Shown: positions 17,059-27,029, counted from the first letter of the stretch. The stretch: DNA of 64,000 nucleotides from Acidovorax_G lacteus (GCF_039540375.1 NZ_BAABEX010000004.1:1-64000); one strand, 5' to 3'. Program-made: numbers and translations. Notes: generated by a model from the sequence alone, not told the origin.

Positions 17059-17964
17059 GCCCGCCGGATCGGCCTGCAGCGCCTCGTGCAGGGCCGGCCC
17101 CAGCAGCGCACGCATGCGGGTGGCCGCCAGCCCCTCGGGCACGCTGCGCGCCTGGTAGGCGAATAGCGAAATGGGGGCCAGCTCGTGCAGTTCCTGGGTC
17201 ACCACGCTGGCCGGGTCCTGCCGCTGCGCGGTGAGGAAGTCGATCACCGTCCACCCCATGCCCAGCCGCACCAGTTCGAGCGCCAGTCGCGAGGTCTGCA
17301 CCTGGATGGCCGGTGCGAGCGGGGCGCCCACGCGCTGAGCGATGTCGTCGATGGACTGGCGCATCGGATCGTCGCCCACCAGGCGGATCACCGGCACCTG
17401 CGTCAGGCGCGCGCGCAGCGTGGCGGCGCGGGGTGCCCGGCCCCACAGCGCCGGGGCCACGGCCAGCGACAGGCGCCCGCTGACCAGCAACTCGCTGCGG
17501 ATCTGCGGGTGCGGATGCGCATAAAAGCCCAGGCCGAAGTCCACGCTGCGCGTGAGCAGGGCCTGCGTCATCTGGTCTTGGTGCAGCGTGCGCACCTCCA
17601 CCGCCACCTGCGGGTAGCGGGCGGCGTGGCGCTGCAGCAGGCGCGGCAAAAACTCGTGCGTCACCGCCGGAATGGCCGCCAGCCGCACCTGCCCCTCGTC
17701 GCTGGCCCCCAGGTTGCGTGCGGTGCGTCGCAAGGCATCGAGCTGCTGGTGGATGCCCTGCGATTCGGTGGCCAGCACGCAAGCCTCCGGCGTGGGCGAC
17801 AGTCCCTGGCGCGTGCGCACGAACAGCCGGTAGCCCAGCTGCAGCTCGGTGTGCGCCACGGCCTTGCTCACGGCAGACGGCGTGATGCACAGCAGCCGCG
17901 CGGCAGCGCTCATGTTGCCGGTTTGCAGCACGGCCTGAAAGACTTCCAGCTGGCGCAGGTTCAT
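17041..17964 (-). CDS. LysR-family transcriptional regulator
   Basis: This 307-residue regulator has an N-terminal winged HTH (MNLRQLEVFQAVLQTGNMSAAARLLCITPSAVSKAV, residues 1-36 and on) and a two-lobed periplasmic-binding-protein-like effector domain. The start at 17964 is the canonical LysR beginning; the 16 codons upstream do not fit the family. It is divergent from the asparaginase gene (18157) with a 190-bp spacer, the usual arrangement for LysR control of a neighbour. Asparaginase is therefore a likely target, not shown directly. Its 3' end lies in the fabB terminator. Confidence 0.85.
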   Translation of the reverse strand: MNLRQLEVFQAVLQTGNMSAAARLLCITPSAVSKAVAHTELQLGYRLFVRTRQGLSPTPEACVLATESQGIHQQLDALRRTARNLGASDEGQVRLAAIPAVTHEFLPRLLQRHAARYPQVAVEVRTLHQDQMTQALLTRSVDFGLGFYAHPHPQIRSELLVSGRLSLAVAPALWGRAPRAATLRARLTQVPVIRLVGDDPMRQSIDDIAQRVGAPLAPAIQVQTSRLALELVRLGMGWTVIDFLTAQRQDPASVVTQELHELAPISLFAYQARSVPEGLAATRMRALLGPALHEALQADPAGKKKPL

Positions 17965-18156
17965 GCGTCGTCTCCGGTGTGGGTGTGAGTAAAAGTCAAA
18001 GCAAAAGGCCAATTATTCCGCTTTGGTGTGCATGCTTGTCCCATAGCATGCGCCCACCTGCACCAAGAGGCAGGGAGTGCGAACGACCGGCGGCGCGGGC
18101 ACAAGCCGCGTTCCGGTCCGCCGTGCTGCAAGCCAACCCATCAGGAGATATTTGCC

Positions 18157-19242
18157 GTGTTGTCCGCTTCCTTGTTGTCTGCTTCGTTCACCCGCCGCGG
18201 CCTCGCCGCCCTGCTGCTGTCGGCCGCATCGGCCGCTGCGCTGGCCCAGGCCGCCAAACCGCATGTGGTGGTGCTCGCCACGGGCGGCACCATTGCCGGT
18301 GCTGGCGCTTCGGCCGCCAACAGCGCCACCTATGCCGCCGCCAAGGTGCCGGTCGACAAGCTGCTGGCCGGTCTGCCCGAGCTGTCGAACGTGGCCAAGG
18401 TGTCCGGCGAGCAGGTGTTCCAGATCGCCTCGGAGAGCTTCACCAATGACCACCTGCTCAAGCTGGGCCAGCGCGTGTCGGCCCTGGCCAAGCAGGCCGA
18501 CGTGGATGGCATCGTCATCACCCATGGCACCGACACCATGGAAGAAACCGCCTACTTCCTCAACCTGACGGTGCGCACGGCCAAGCCCATCGTGCTCGTG
18601 GGCTCGATGCGCCCGGGCACGGCCCTGTCGGCCGACGGCGCGCTGAATCTCTACAGCGCCGTGAGCGTGGCCGCCAGCAAGGACGCCGGTGGCAAGGGCG
18701 TGCTCGTGAGCATGAACGACGAAATCCACACCGGGCGTGACGTGCACAAGCATGTGAACATCAAGACCGAGGCCTTCAAGAGCCAGTGGGGCCCGCTGGG
18801 CATGGTGGTGGAGGGCAAGAACTACTGGTTCCGCGCACCCGTCAAGCGCCACACCCTGCAGTCGGAGTTCAACATCGACGACATCAAGGCCCTGCCGGCT
18901 GTGGACATCGTGTACGGCTACGGCAACATGAACACCACGGGCATCGAGGCCTACCACCGTGCGGGCGTGAAAGCCCTGGTGCATGCGGGCACGGGCAATG
19001 GCTCGGTGGCGGCGCAGGCGGTCGAGTCGCTCAAGGCGCTGCGTGCCAAGGGCGTGCACGTCATCCGCTCGTCGCGCGTGCCCGACGGCTTCGTGATCCG
19101 CAACGCCGAGCAGCCCGACGACCAGTACGACTGGGTGGTGGCGCACGACCTGCGCCCGCAGAAGGCCCGCATCCTGGCCATGGTGGCGCTGACCAAGACC
19201 AACGACAGCAAGGAACTGCAGCGGATCTTCTGGGAGTATTGA
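18157..19242 (+). CDS. ansB: Periplasmic L-asparaginase, type II
   Basis: This enzyme hydrolyses asparagine to aspartate and ammonia in the periplasm. The 361-residue precursor has a signal peptide (about residues 1-32, with an RR pair and ending ALAQA). The mature enzyme has the first catalytic Thr in VLATGGTIAG, the second in HGTDTMEETA, and the Lys of KPIVLVGSMRPG. I chose the GTG at 18157 because AGGAG lies about 9 bp upstream; a TTG three bases on is possible. The divergent LysR gene may regulate it. Repeat B follows the stop. Confidence 0.9.
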   Translation: MLSASLLSASFTRRGLAALLLSAASAAALAQAAKPHVVVLATGGTIAGAGASAANSATYAAAKVPVDKLLAGLPELSNVAKVSGEQVFQIASESFTNDHLLKLGQRVSALAKQADVDGIVITHGTDTMEETAYFLNLTVRTAKPIVLVGSMRPGTALSADGALNLYSAVSVAASKDAGGKGVLVSMNDEIHTGRDVHKHVNIKTEAFKSQWGPLGMVVEGKNYWFRAPVKRHTLQSEFNIDDIKALPAVDIVYGYGNMNTTGIEAYHRAGVKALVHAGTGNGSVAAQAVESLKALRAKGVHVIRSSRVPDGFVIRNAEQPDDQYDWVVAHDLRPQKARILAMVALTKTNDSKELQRIFWEY

Positions 19243-19248
19243 CAGGCT

Positions 19249-19363
19249 CCCCCTGAGGCGCTGCGCGCCTTCCCCCTCTCTCGCCTGGCTGCGCGAGCCG
19301 GGAGGGGGCGCCCCCAGCGGGGCGGGGCGGCCCTTGCGCGGGGGCACTGGCAGGGGCCGCGCC
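19249..19363 (+). repeat. Dispersed repeat B, copy 1
   Basis: This GC-rich element of about 115 bp begins CCCCCTGAGGCGCTGCGCG, contains a central hairpin and ends with GCGGCCCTTGCGCG and a CACTGG-type segment. Near-identical copies lie at 24584-24707 and, inverted, at 28377-28500. Each begins within about 8 bp of a gene stop codon and in that gene's sense orientation. Here the gene is ansB. Confidence 0.8.
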
Positions 19364-19497
19364 CGCTGCGGCGGCAACGGCTAGTTCCGTGTGAGGAAGG
19401 TATGAGATGACTTGGCGCACTGAACGTGATGCGCCGACGGTTGCCCGCATGGGCGGCCCCCGGTGCGCACCGGCAGACCGCGCGCGTGATCGGTGGG

Positions 19498-19533
19498 AAA
19501 GGCTGGGGCTCCAAAAGGGCTCCGGCCTTTTTT
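19498..19533 (+). terminator. Probable rho-independent terminator before glyQ
   Basis: A 12-bp stem with two G-T pairs (AAAGGCTGGGGC against GCTCCGGCCTTT) and a nine-base loop ends in T6. It may end ansB transcription. The remaining stretch to glyQ (19364-19722) shows no gene. TAAAAT at 19590-19595 with TTGGCC at 19569-19574 (only 15 bp apart) is a weak candidate glyQ promoter. Confidence 0.6.
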
Positions 19534-19722
19534 CATGGGCGGGCCGGGGCGCAGCGTGGCGGCGCGCCTTGGCCGTGGGCGCCGGGCCGTAAAATCACTG
19601 GTTTGCGTGCGGGGCCTGCCCTGTGCGCGGGCGCGCGCCGGCTCATGGGCCGTTTGTCGTGTTCGTTCTTCCCTCATTCCGGCCCTGGTCCTGCCAGCGC
19701 CCAAGACACCTCACCTCGCCGC

Positions 19723-20627
<905 letters not shown>

Positions 20628-20628
<1 letters not shown>

Positions 20629-20942
20629 TGATCCTGGAGGTGGCCACCCTGCAGGTGCGGCCCGGCCAGGCGGCCGCGTTCGAGCAGGCGTTTGCCCAGG
20701 CGCAGCGCATCATCGCCGCCATGCCCGGCTACGGGGGGCACGAGTTGCAGCGCTGCCTGGAGCACGATCACCAGTACGTGCTGCTGGTGCGCTGGGCCAC
20801 CTTGCAGGACCACACCGAGGGCTTTCGCGGCTCGCCGCAGTACCAGGAATGGCGCGCGCTGCTGCACCATTTTTATGACCCGTTTCCGACCGTGCTGCAT
20901 TACAGCCCGGTCTTTCCGTCCGAGAGCGGATCCATCGCATGA
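20628..20942 (+). CDS. Small ABM-domain (antibiotic-biosynthesis monooxygenase-like) protein
   Basis: This 104-residue ferredoxin-like protein has the ABM pattern: an initial strand (MILEVATLQVRPGQAAAFEQAF), a helix with the MPGY turn, a central strand (YVLLVRWATLQDHTEGFRGS) and a C-terminal HHFYDPFPTVLHY. Such proteins are often cofactor-free oxygenases or haem- or quinone-handling dimers. The role here is unknown. It overlaps glyQ by one base (TGATG) and glyS by four (ATGA), so it is translated between the two synthetase subunits. Confidence 0.8.
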
Positions 20943-23125
20943 CCACCCAGAACCTTCTCGTCGAACTGTTTGTCGAAGAACTGCCGCCCAAGGCGCTGCG
21001 CAAGCTCGGAGACGCGTTTGCCAGCGTGCTGGCCGACCAATTGCGTGCCCAGGGGCTGGCCTCGGCCGCCTCCGTGGTCACGCCGTTTGCGTCGCCGCGC
21101 CGCCTGGCGGCCCATGTGACGGCCGTGCTCGCGCGTGCGGCCGACAAGGCGGTGCAGCAAAAGCTCATGCCTGTGAGCGTGGGCCTGACGGCCGACGGCC
21201 AGGCCGCGCCCGCGCTGCTCAAGAAGCTGCAGGCCCTGGGGGCCGACGTGAGCGACCCGGCCGCGGCCGTGGCAGCCCTGAAGCGCGCGCCCGACGGCAA
21301 GGCCGAAGCCTTGTTCTACGACAGCATCGTGCCCGGTGCCGAGCTGGCCGCGGGCCTGCAAAAGGCGCTGGACGAAGCCCTGGCCAAGCTGCCCATCCCC
21401 AAGGTCATGACCTACCAGCTCGAAACCGACTGCGAGCTGCCGGGCTGGAGCAGCGTGCACTTTGTGCGCCCGGCCCACGGCCTGGTGGCGCTGCACGGGG
21501 CCGAGGTGGTGCCCGTCAAGGTGCTGGGGCTCACGGCGGGCAACACCACCACCGGCCACCGCTTTGAAGCCGCGCTGCCGCGCGTGACCATCGCCCATGC
21601 CGACCAGTACGCTGAAACCCTGGCGCGCGATGGCGCGGTGATCGCCGGTTTTGCCGAGCGCCGCGCCGAGATCGTGCGCCAGCTGCAGGCCGCAGCCCAG
21701 CAGGTGGGGGGGGGCGTGCGCCCCATCGAAGACGAGGCCCTGCTCGACGAGGTGACAGCCCTGGTCGAACGCCCCAACGTGCTGGTCTGCCAGTTCGAGG
21801 AGCAGTTCCTCGAAGTGCCGCAGGAGTGCCTGATCCTGACGATGAAGGCCAACCAGAAGTACTTCCCGCTGCTGGATGCGCAGGGCAAGCTCACGCACCG
21901 CTTCCTGGTGGTGAGCAACATCCGCCCCGACGATGCAAGCGCCGTGATCGGCGGCAACGAGCGTGTGGTGCGTCCGCGCCTTGCCGACGCCAAATTCTTC
22001 TTCGACCAGGACCGCAAGAAGACGCTGGCCAGCCGCGTCGAGGGGCTCTCGAAGGTGGTCTATCACAACAAGCTGGGCACGCAGGGTGAGCGCATGCAGC
22101 GCGTGCGCGCCATCGCCAACGCCATCGCCGAGCGTGTGTTCGGCCAGATCGTGGCGCAGCATGCGGTGCTGGCCTCGGCCGAAGGCGAGATCGCGCGCGA
22201 CTACCTGCGCTCGTGCGTGGACATGGCCGCGCAACTGGCCAAGACCGACCTGCTGACCGACATGGTGGGCGAATTCCCCGAGCTGCAGGGCATCATGGGC
22301 GGCTACTACGCGGCCAACGACAACCTGCCCGTGGAAGTGGCGCATGCGATCGAAGACCACTACAAGCCGCGCTTTGCGGGCGACGAACTGCCGCGCGACC
22401 ATGTGGGGCTGATCGTGGCCCTGGCCGACAAGCTCGAAACCCTGGTGGGCATGTTCGGCATCGGCAACCTGCCCACGGGCGACAAAGACCCGTTTGCGCT
22501 GCGCCGCCATGCGCTGGGCGTGGTGCGCATGCTGGCCGAAAAAGACCTGCCGCTGGGCCTGGACGAGCTGCTGCACTGCGCCGTGCCAGCCTTTGGCGAC
22601 AAGATCACCGACCCGACGGCCGCGTTGTCCGACTTCATCTACGACCGCCTGGCCGGCAGCCTGCGCGAGCAGGGCTACCGCGCCCAGGAGGTCGAGGCCG
22701 TGCTGGCCCTGCGCCCGCAGCGCCTGGCCGACGTGGCCAAGCGCCTCGAAGCCGTGCGCGCCTTTGCCGCGTTGCCCGAAGCCGCCGCACTGGCCGCGGC
22801 CAACAAGCGCGTGGGCAACATCCTCAAGAAGGCGGGCGAGGTCGATGCCCACGTGAGCGAGGTGCTGTTGCAGGAAGACGCCGAAAAGGCCCTGTACGCC
22901 GCGCTGCAGGCCACCGGCCCGCAGGCCGACGCGCAGTTTGCCGCGGGCGACTACACCGCCTCGCTGCGCACGCTGGCCGCGCTGCGTGCGCCGGTGGATG
23001 CATTCTTTGAGCACGTGATGGTCAACGCCGAGCAACTCGATCTGCGCCTGAACCGCCAGGGCCTGCTCAAGCGCCTGCACGAGGCGATGAACCGCGTGGC
23101 CGACCTCGCAAGCCTCGCGGCCTGA
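20939..23125 (+). CDS. glyS: Glycyl-tRNA synthetase beta subunit
   Basis: This 728-residue beta subunit binds the tRNA-Gly anticodon and supports the alpha subunit. The N-terminus NLLVELFVEELPPKAL is the family signature. The middle contains the HD-domain-like region and the C-terminus the anticodon-binding helices (VMVNAEQLDLRLNRQGLLKRL). The length is slightly above the E. coli protein. It overlaps the ABM gene by ATGA. No insertion or break is seen. Confidence 0.96.
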   Translation: MTTQNLLVELFVEELPPKALRKLGDAFASVLADQLRAQGLASAASVVTPFASPRRLAAHVTAVLARAADKAVQQKLMPVSVGLTADGQAAPALLKKLQALGADVSDPAAAVAALKRAPDGKAEALFYDSIVPGAELAAGLQKALDEALAKLPIPKVMTYQLETDCELPGWSSVHFVRPAHGLVALHGAEVVPVKVLGLTAGNTTTGHRFEAALPRVTIAHADQYAETLARDGAVIAGFAERRAEIVRQLQAAAQQVGGGVRPIEDEALLDEVTALVERPNVLVCQFEEQFLEVPQECLILTMKANQKYFPLLDAQGKLTHRFLVVSNIRPDDASAVIGGNERVVRPRLADAKFFFDQDRKKTLASRVEGLSKVVYHNKLGTQGERMQRVRAIANAIAERVFGQIVAQHAVLASAEGEIARDYLRSCVDMAAQLAKTDLLTDMVGEFPELQGIMGGYYAANDNLPVEVAHAIEDHYKPRFAGDELPRDHVGLIVALADKLETLVGMFGIGNLPTGDKDPFALRRHALGVVRMLAEKDLPLGLDELLHCAVPAFGDKITDPTAALSDFIYDRLAGSLREQGYRAQEVEAVLALRPQRLADVAKRLEAVRAFAALPEAAALAAANKRVGNILKKAGEVDAHVSEVLLQEDAEKALYAALQATGPQADAQFAAGDYTASLRTLAALRAPVDAFFEHVMVNAEQLDLRLNRQGLLKRLHEAMNRVADLASLAA

Positions 23126-23201
23126 GGCCCGGGCCAACCCCCGAGGCCTTTGCCCATCGTCCATGGCCCAGCGTACCGTTGCGCACCCCGGAGCCGCCAC
23201 C

Positions 23202-23774
23202 ATGAAGCTTGTGATCCTCGACCGCGACGGCACACTCAACCCGCTGGTGGACGGCTATATCACCACGCCCGACGAGTGGACGCCGCTGCCCGGCGCGCTC
23301 GAAGCCGTGGCGCGCCTGGCCCATGCGGGCTGGCATGTGGCCGTGGCCACCAACCAGCCGGGTCTGGGCCGGGGCCTGCTTGATGTGGTGGCGCTCAACG
23401 CCATCCACGCGCGCCTGCAGCGACAGCTGGCCGCACTGGGCGGGCGCATCGATGCGATCTTTTTCTGCCCGCACGCGGCCGATGAAGACTGCCACTGCCG
23501 CAAGCCCGCGCCGGGCCTGCTGGAGCAGATCGTCGAGCGCTACGGCGTCGAACCCCACGAGGTGCAGGTGGTCGGCAGCTGCAGCGCCCACCTGCAGGCC
23601 GGTGCGGCGCTGGGCGCCGTGCTGCACCTGGTGTGCACGGGCGCGGCCGCCGACTGCGCGCCGGGCCAGCCGCTGCCGCCGGGCTGTCCGGCCGGGGCGC
23701 AGGTGCATGCCGATTTGGGCGCATTTGTCGATGCCCTGCTGGCCGCGCCCGCGCCGGCTGGTCGTGCCGCCTGA
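23202..23774 (+). CDS. gmhB: HAD-family phosphatase, GmhB-like (heptose 1,7-bisphosphate phosphatase)
   Basis: GmhB removes the 7-phosphate of D-glycero-beta-manno-heptose bisphosphate for LPS core synthesis. In this 190-residue protein motif I is DRDGTLN (Asp7, Asp9), the second motif is ATNQPG, the zinc loop is Cys89-His91-Cys97-Cys99 and Lys101 follows. The acidic fourth motif, normally GDSxxD, reads GSCSAH (125-130), so both usual Mg-binding Asp positions are replaced (Ser126, His130). The protein could have low or altered activity. The start at 23202 is the family-type MKLVILDRDG. plsC is downstream. Confidence 0.78.
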   Translation: MKLVILDRDGTLNPLVDGYITTPDEWTPLPGALEAVARLAHAGWHVAVATNQPGLGRGLLDVVALNAIHARLQRQLAALGGRIDAIFFCPHAADEDCHCRKPAPGLLEQIVERYGVEPHEVQVVGSCSAHLQAGAALGAVLHLVCTGAAADCAPGQPLPPGCPAGAQVHADLGAFVDALLAAPAPAGRAA

Positions 23775-23775
23775 T

Positions 23776-23830
23776 GCTATGTTTTTGATAGCTGCTCGTG
23801 CTTTATTCTGAAGCACAAACGGCCTATTTC
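23776..23830 (+). repeat. Dispersed repeat A, copy between gmhB and plsC
   Basis: GCTAT...ATAGC palindrome (23776-23792), then GCTCGTGCTT (23794-23803), a seven-base spacer and AAGCACAAAC (23811-23820), ending in GGCC. It fills the whole gmhB-plsC gap up to the plsC ribosome site. Confidence 0.7.
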
Positions 23831-23844
23831 ACTCCGAAACCACC

Positions 23845-24591
23845 ATGGCCCTGATCCGATCCATCGTTCACCTGCTCTGGATGGGCGTGACCGTCGTGCC
23901 CTACGCCATTGCCATCCTGCTGGCGGCGCTTGTGGGCGTGCGCGGCGTACCGCTGTACCGCATCGCCGTGGCCTGGCTCAAGCTGTCGATGGACGGCGCG
24001 CGCTGGTTCATGGGCATTCAAGTGCGCGTCTCGGGCATGGAACACCTGCCGCAGGGCGAGCGCAGCGGGGCCATCCTGCTGCTCAAGCACCAGTCCACGT
24101 ACGAGACCTTCCTGATGCCGACGATCATGCCGCACCCGCTGGCCTATGTGTTCAAGAAGGAGCTGCTGTACGTGCCCTTCTTCGGCTGGGCCATGGGCCG
24201 GCTCGACATGATCCACATCGACCGCAGCCAGCGCGCCCAGGCCTTCAACAAGGTGGTGGCCCAGGGCAAAGACCTGTTGGCCCAGGGCATCTGGATCATC
24301 ATGTTCCCCGAAGGCACGCGCGTGGCCCGCGGGCAGAAGGGCCAGTACAAAACCGGCGGCACGCGCCTTGCCGTGGAAACCGGCGCGCCCGTGGTGCCGA
24401 TTGCCGTCACCTCGGCCAAGTGCTGGCCGCGCAAGGCCTTCATCAAGCGCCCGGGTGTGGTGGATGTGTCGATCGGCCCGCCCATTCCCAGCACTGGCCG
24501 CCAACCCGACGAGCTGATGCGCGAGGTCGAAGACTGGATCGAGGCCGAGATGCGCCGCCTCGACCCCGATGCTTACAAGACAACCCCCTGA
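23845..24591 (+). CDS. plsC: 1-acyl-sn-glycerol-3-phosphate acyltransferase
   Basis: This inner-membrane enzyme makes phosphatidic acid from lysophosphatidic acid. The 248-residue protein has a hydrophobic N-terminus (about residues 5-33), the catalytic HX4E-type motif in KHQSTYETF (the usual final Asp is Glu here), and the acceptor-binding FPEGTR motif near residue 155, followed by VVPIAV. The stop codon TGA and the preceding Pro codons are contributed by the first bases of repeat B (24584 on). Confidence 0.92.
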   Translation: MALIRSIVHLLWMGVTVVPYAIAILLAALVGVRGVPLYRIAVAWLKLSMDGARWFMGIQVRVSGMEHLPQGERSGAILLLKHQSTYETFLMPTIMPHPLAYVFKKELLYVPFFGWAMGRLDMIHIDRSQRAQAFNKVVAQGKDLLAQGIWIIMFPEGTRVARGQKGQYKTGGTRLAVETGAPVVPIAVTSAKCWPRKAFIKRPGVVDVSIGPPIPSTGRQPDELMREVEDWIEAEMRRLDPDAYKTTP

Positions 24592-24707
24592 GGCGCTGCG
24601 CGCCTTCCCCCTTCTCTCGAATGGCCGCGCCATTCGGGAAGGAGGACGCCGCCAGCGCGGCGGGGCGGCCCTTGCGCGGCGGCCACTGGCTTGGGCCGTG
24701 CCAGTGG
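24584..24707 (+). repeat. Dispersed repeat B, copy 2
   Basis: This copy begins CCCCCTGAGGCGCTGCG. The TGA in it is the stop codon of plsC. A central inverted repeat (CGAATGGC...GCCATTCG) is clear. It is highly similar to the copies at 19249-19363 and 28377-28500 (inverted). Confidence 0.8.
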
Positions 24708-24753
24708 CAAAAGCTGCGTGCGTTTTTGTGGGCCCTTGGGGACTGTTGAGCTG

Positions 24754-25722
24754 ATGCAGCGGCTGGTGCAACTGGTGCTGGACTTGTTCGACGCGCCGCC
24801 TGCGGTGGCGCAGCCTCCTGCGTCCCCTTCGCCCCCTGCGCCCCGTTCCTCCCAAACTTCAGGGCCCAATCGGCCGCTCGTGCTTGAAAATCAAGCACAA
24901 GCAGCTCCTGATTTCATAGCAAACGCCGCGCCTGCCGTGCCGCTGCCCGCGGTGCTGGCCCCGGCCGAGTTCCGCCACCCGCAGGCCAACCGCGAGATCC
25001 GCCTGGGCGACGCCACCGTGGCCTTTGCGCTGCAGCGTGCGCGGCGGCGCAGCATCGGCTTTACCGTGGGGGCCGACGGCCTGTCGGTGCGTGCGCCGCG
25101 CTGGGTCACGCTGGCCGGTGTCGATGCCGCCGTGCGCGAGAAGCAGGACTGGATCCTGCGCAAGCTCACCGACGCGCAGGCCCGCCGCGCGCGTCAGGAA
25201 GACGGCCGTATCCGCTGGGCCGACGGCGGCACGCTGCCCTACCTGGGCGCACCGCTGGCGCTGCGGCTGGACCCGGCCCACCGCTTTGCCGGCCGCGGCG
25301 CCGCCCTGGCCCCCGATGCCGCCACCGGACAGCCCGCGCTGCACCTGGCGCTGCCGCACCATGCCACCGAGGCGCAGATTCGCGACCTGGTGCACGCCTG
25401 GCTCATGCGCGAGGCGCGCCGCCACTTCACCGAGCGGCTCGACCACTTTGCCCCGCTGCTGGGGGTGCGCTGGACGGCACTGCGCTTGTCGGGCGCGCAG
25501 ACGCGCTGGGGCAGTGCCAAGGCCGATGGCTCCATCCGCCTGAACTGGCGGCTCATGCACTACGGGCCCGCGCTCATCGACTACGTGGTGGCGCACGAGC
25601 TGGCCCACCTGCGCGTGATGGACCACAGCCCGCGCTTCTGGGACACGGTGGCCGAGGTCGTGCCCGACTACGCCCGCCTGCGTGCCGCGCTGCGCGACCA
25701 GCCCGCGCCCTTGTGGGAATAG
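24754..25722 (+). CDS. YgjP-like metallopeptidase-domain protein (DUF45)
   Basis: This 322-residue protein has a C-terminal zinc-peptidase-like domain with VAHELAHLRVMDHSPRFW (HExxH plus a downstream His) near residues 275-292 and the RWGSAKADGSIRLNWRLMHY signature before it. This family is of uncertain role and SprT/WSS1-like. The N-terminal about 85 residues are a Pro/Ala linker. Residues about 40-56 of that linker (24872-24920) are encoded by a copy of repeat A. The start ATG at 24754 follows repeat B. Confidence 0.82.
   Translation: MQRLVQLVLDLFDAPPAVAQPPASPSPPAPRSSQTSGPNRPLVLENQAQAAPDFIANAAPAVPLPAVLAPAEFRHPQANREIRLGDATVAFALQRARRRSIGFTVGADGLSVRAPRWVTLAGVDAAVREKQDWILRKLTDAQARRARQEDGRIRWADGGTLPYLGAPLALRLDPAHRFAGRGAALAPDAATGQPALHLALPHHATEAQIRDLVHAWLMREARRHFTERLDHFAPLLGVRWTALRLSGAQTRWGSAKADGSIRLNWRLMHYGPALIDYVVAHELAHLRVMDHSPRFWDTVAEVVPDYARLRAALRDQPAPLWE
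24872..24920 (-). repeat. Dispersed repeat A, copy inside the ygjP-like gene
   Basis: In reverse complement this shows GCTATGAAATCAGGAGCTGC, then TTGTGCTT, a seven-base loop and AAGCACGAGCGGCC, close to the copy at 179-226. It lies in frame in the N-terminal linker of the peptidase-like protein, giving residues such as PLVLENQAQAAPDFIA. Confidence 0.75.
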
Positions 25723-25811
25723 GCGCTGCGCAGCGGCCGGGGCACAATCGGCGGCGTTGCGCGCGGGCGTGCACGGTGCACTGCCCGCGGCCCTGAACCG
25801 AGGTGTTGCCC

Positions 25812-26924
25812 ATGATTCCCCTGCAGCTTTTCGACCCCGCGTCCAGCACCTACACCTACCTGCTGCACGACCCCGCCACGCGCGACGCCGTGGTCATCGA
25901 CCCCGTGGACGAGCAGCTCGAACGCGACCTGGCCGTGATCGAAGGCCGGGGCCTGGTGGTGCGCTGGATCGTCGAAACCCACGCCCACGCCGACCACATC
26001 ACCAGCGCCGCGCGCCTGGCCGAACACACGGGCGGCCGCACGGCTGTGCCCGCGGCCTGCGGCATCGGCACGGCCGCCGTGCAACTGCAGCATGGCGACA
26101 CGCTGGCCTTTGGCGGCGAAACCCTGCGCGCCCTGCACACACCTGGCCACACGGCGGGCAGCATGTCGTTCGTGTGGCGCGACCATGTGTTCACGGGCGA
26201 CACCCTGCTCATCAACGGCTGTGGCCGCACCGACTTCCAGTCGGGCAGCGCTGCCGCCCTGTACCACAGCATCACCCAGGTGCTGTTCGCACTGCCCGAC
26301 GCCACCACCGTCTGGCCCGGCCACGACTACCAGGGCCGCAGCCATTCGAGCATCGGGGCCGAGAAGGCGGGCAACACCCGCGTGGCCGGCCGCGGCGAGG
26401 CCGAATTCATCGCCTTGATGGACAGCCTGCAACTGCCGCGGCCGCGCCGCATCGACGAAGCCGTGCCCGCCAACCTGCATTCGGGCCTGCGCCACGACGT
26501 GGATGGCGCGGCGCTGTCGGCTCCGCGCACGGCCGAAGGCTACGCGGGCGACGTGCCGCCCGCGCTCGCCTGGCAGTGGGTGCAGGAAGGCCAGGCCGTG
26601 CTGGTGGACGTGCGCACCGACGCCGAGCGCGAATGGGTGGGCCAGGTGCCCGGTGCCGTGCCCGTGGCCTGGAAGCAATGGCCCGGCATGGCCATGAACC
26701 CGGCGTTCGACGCGCAGATCCGCGAAGCCGCCGCGGGCGGCCTGCCGCTGGTGCTGCTGTGCCGCAGCGGCGTGCGCTCGGTGGCCGCCGCGCGCCGCGC
26801 CACCGAACTGGGCGTGGTGGCCTACAACATCCTCGAAGGCTTCGAGGGCGACCCTGACAGCCAGGCCCACCGCGGCCGCAAAGGCGGCTGGCGCCTGCGC
26901 GGCCTGCCCTGGCGGCAGGGCTGA
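25812..26924 (+). CDS. Persulfide dioxygenase-rhodanese fusion
   Basis: Residues about 1-245 are an ETHE1-like MBL-fold persulfide dioxygenase with the iron site THAHADHIT, HTPGHTAGS, GDTLLINGCGRTDFQ and PGHDYQG. Residues about 262-365 are a rhodanese domain with the active-site loop CRSGVRS (Cys317). This matches the known PRF fusion type of Burkholderia, which oxidises glutathione persulfide to sulfite and moves sulfur between thiosulfate and glutathione. It is cytosolic. The start at 25812 has AGGTG 6 bp upstream; a GTG nine bases earlier is an alternative. No sulfide genes are adjacent. Confidence 0.88.
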   Translation: MIPLQLFDPASSTYTYLLHDPATRDAVVIDPVDEQLERDLAVIEGRGLVVRWIVETHAHADHITSAARLAEHTGGRTAVPAACGIGTAAVQLQHGDTLAFGGETLRALHTPGHTAGSMSFVWRDHVFTGDTLLINGCGRTDFQSGSAAALYHSITQVLFALPDATTVWPGHDYQGRSHSSIGAEKAGNTRVAGRGEAEFIALMDSLQLPRPRRIDEAVPANLHSGLRHDVDGAALSAPRTAEGYAGDVPPALAWQWVQEGQAVLVDVRTDAEREWVGQVPGAVPVAWKQWPGMAMNPAFDAQIREAAAGGLPLVLLCRSGVRSVAAARRATELGVVAYNILEGFEGDPDSQAHRGRKGGWRLRGLPWRQG

Positions 26925-27023
26925 GCGCGGTCGCGCCGCACGCAGCATCCCCTCTGCCGGGTGCCCGGCGCCCGCGCGTGCCCGGGCATCGTGCGGGCGA
27001 CACGGCCGGGCGTGCAAACTCGG

Positions 27024-27029
27024 GATAAT
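27024..27029 (+). promoter_or_regulatory. coaX -10 element
   Basis: GATAAT lies only 7 bp before the coaX ATG (27037), so transcription would start at or next to the start codon. No good -35 is seen at the proper spacing. There is no ribosome site before the ATG, which supports a very short or absent leader. Confidence 0.45.

Noticed and set aside
20900..23239. An open frame of 779 codons opposite glyS
   Set aside because: Same cause: a mirror of the GC-rich codon pattern of glyS, with shadow-type composition.
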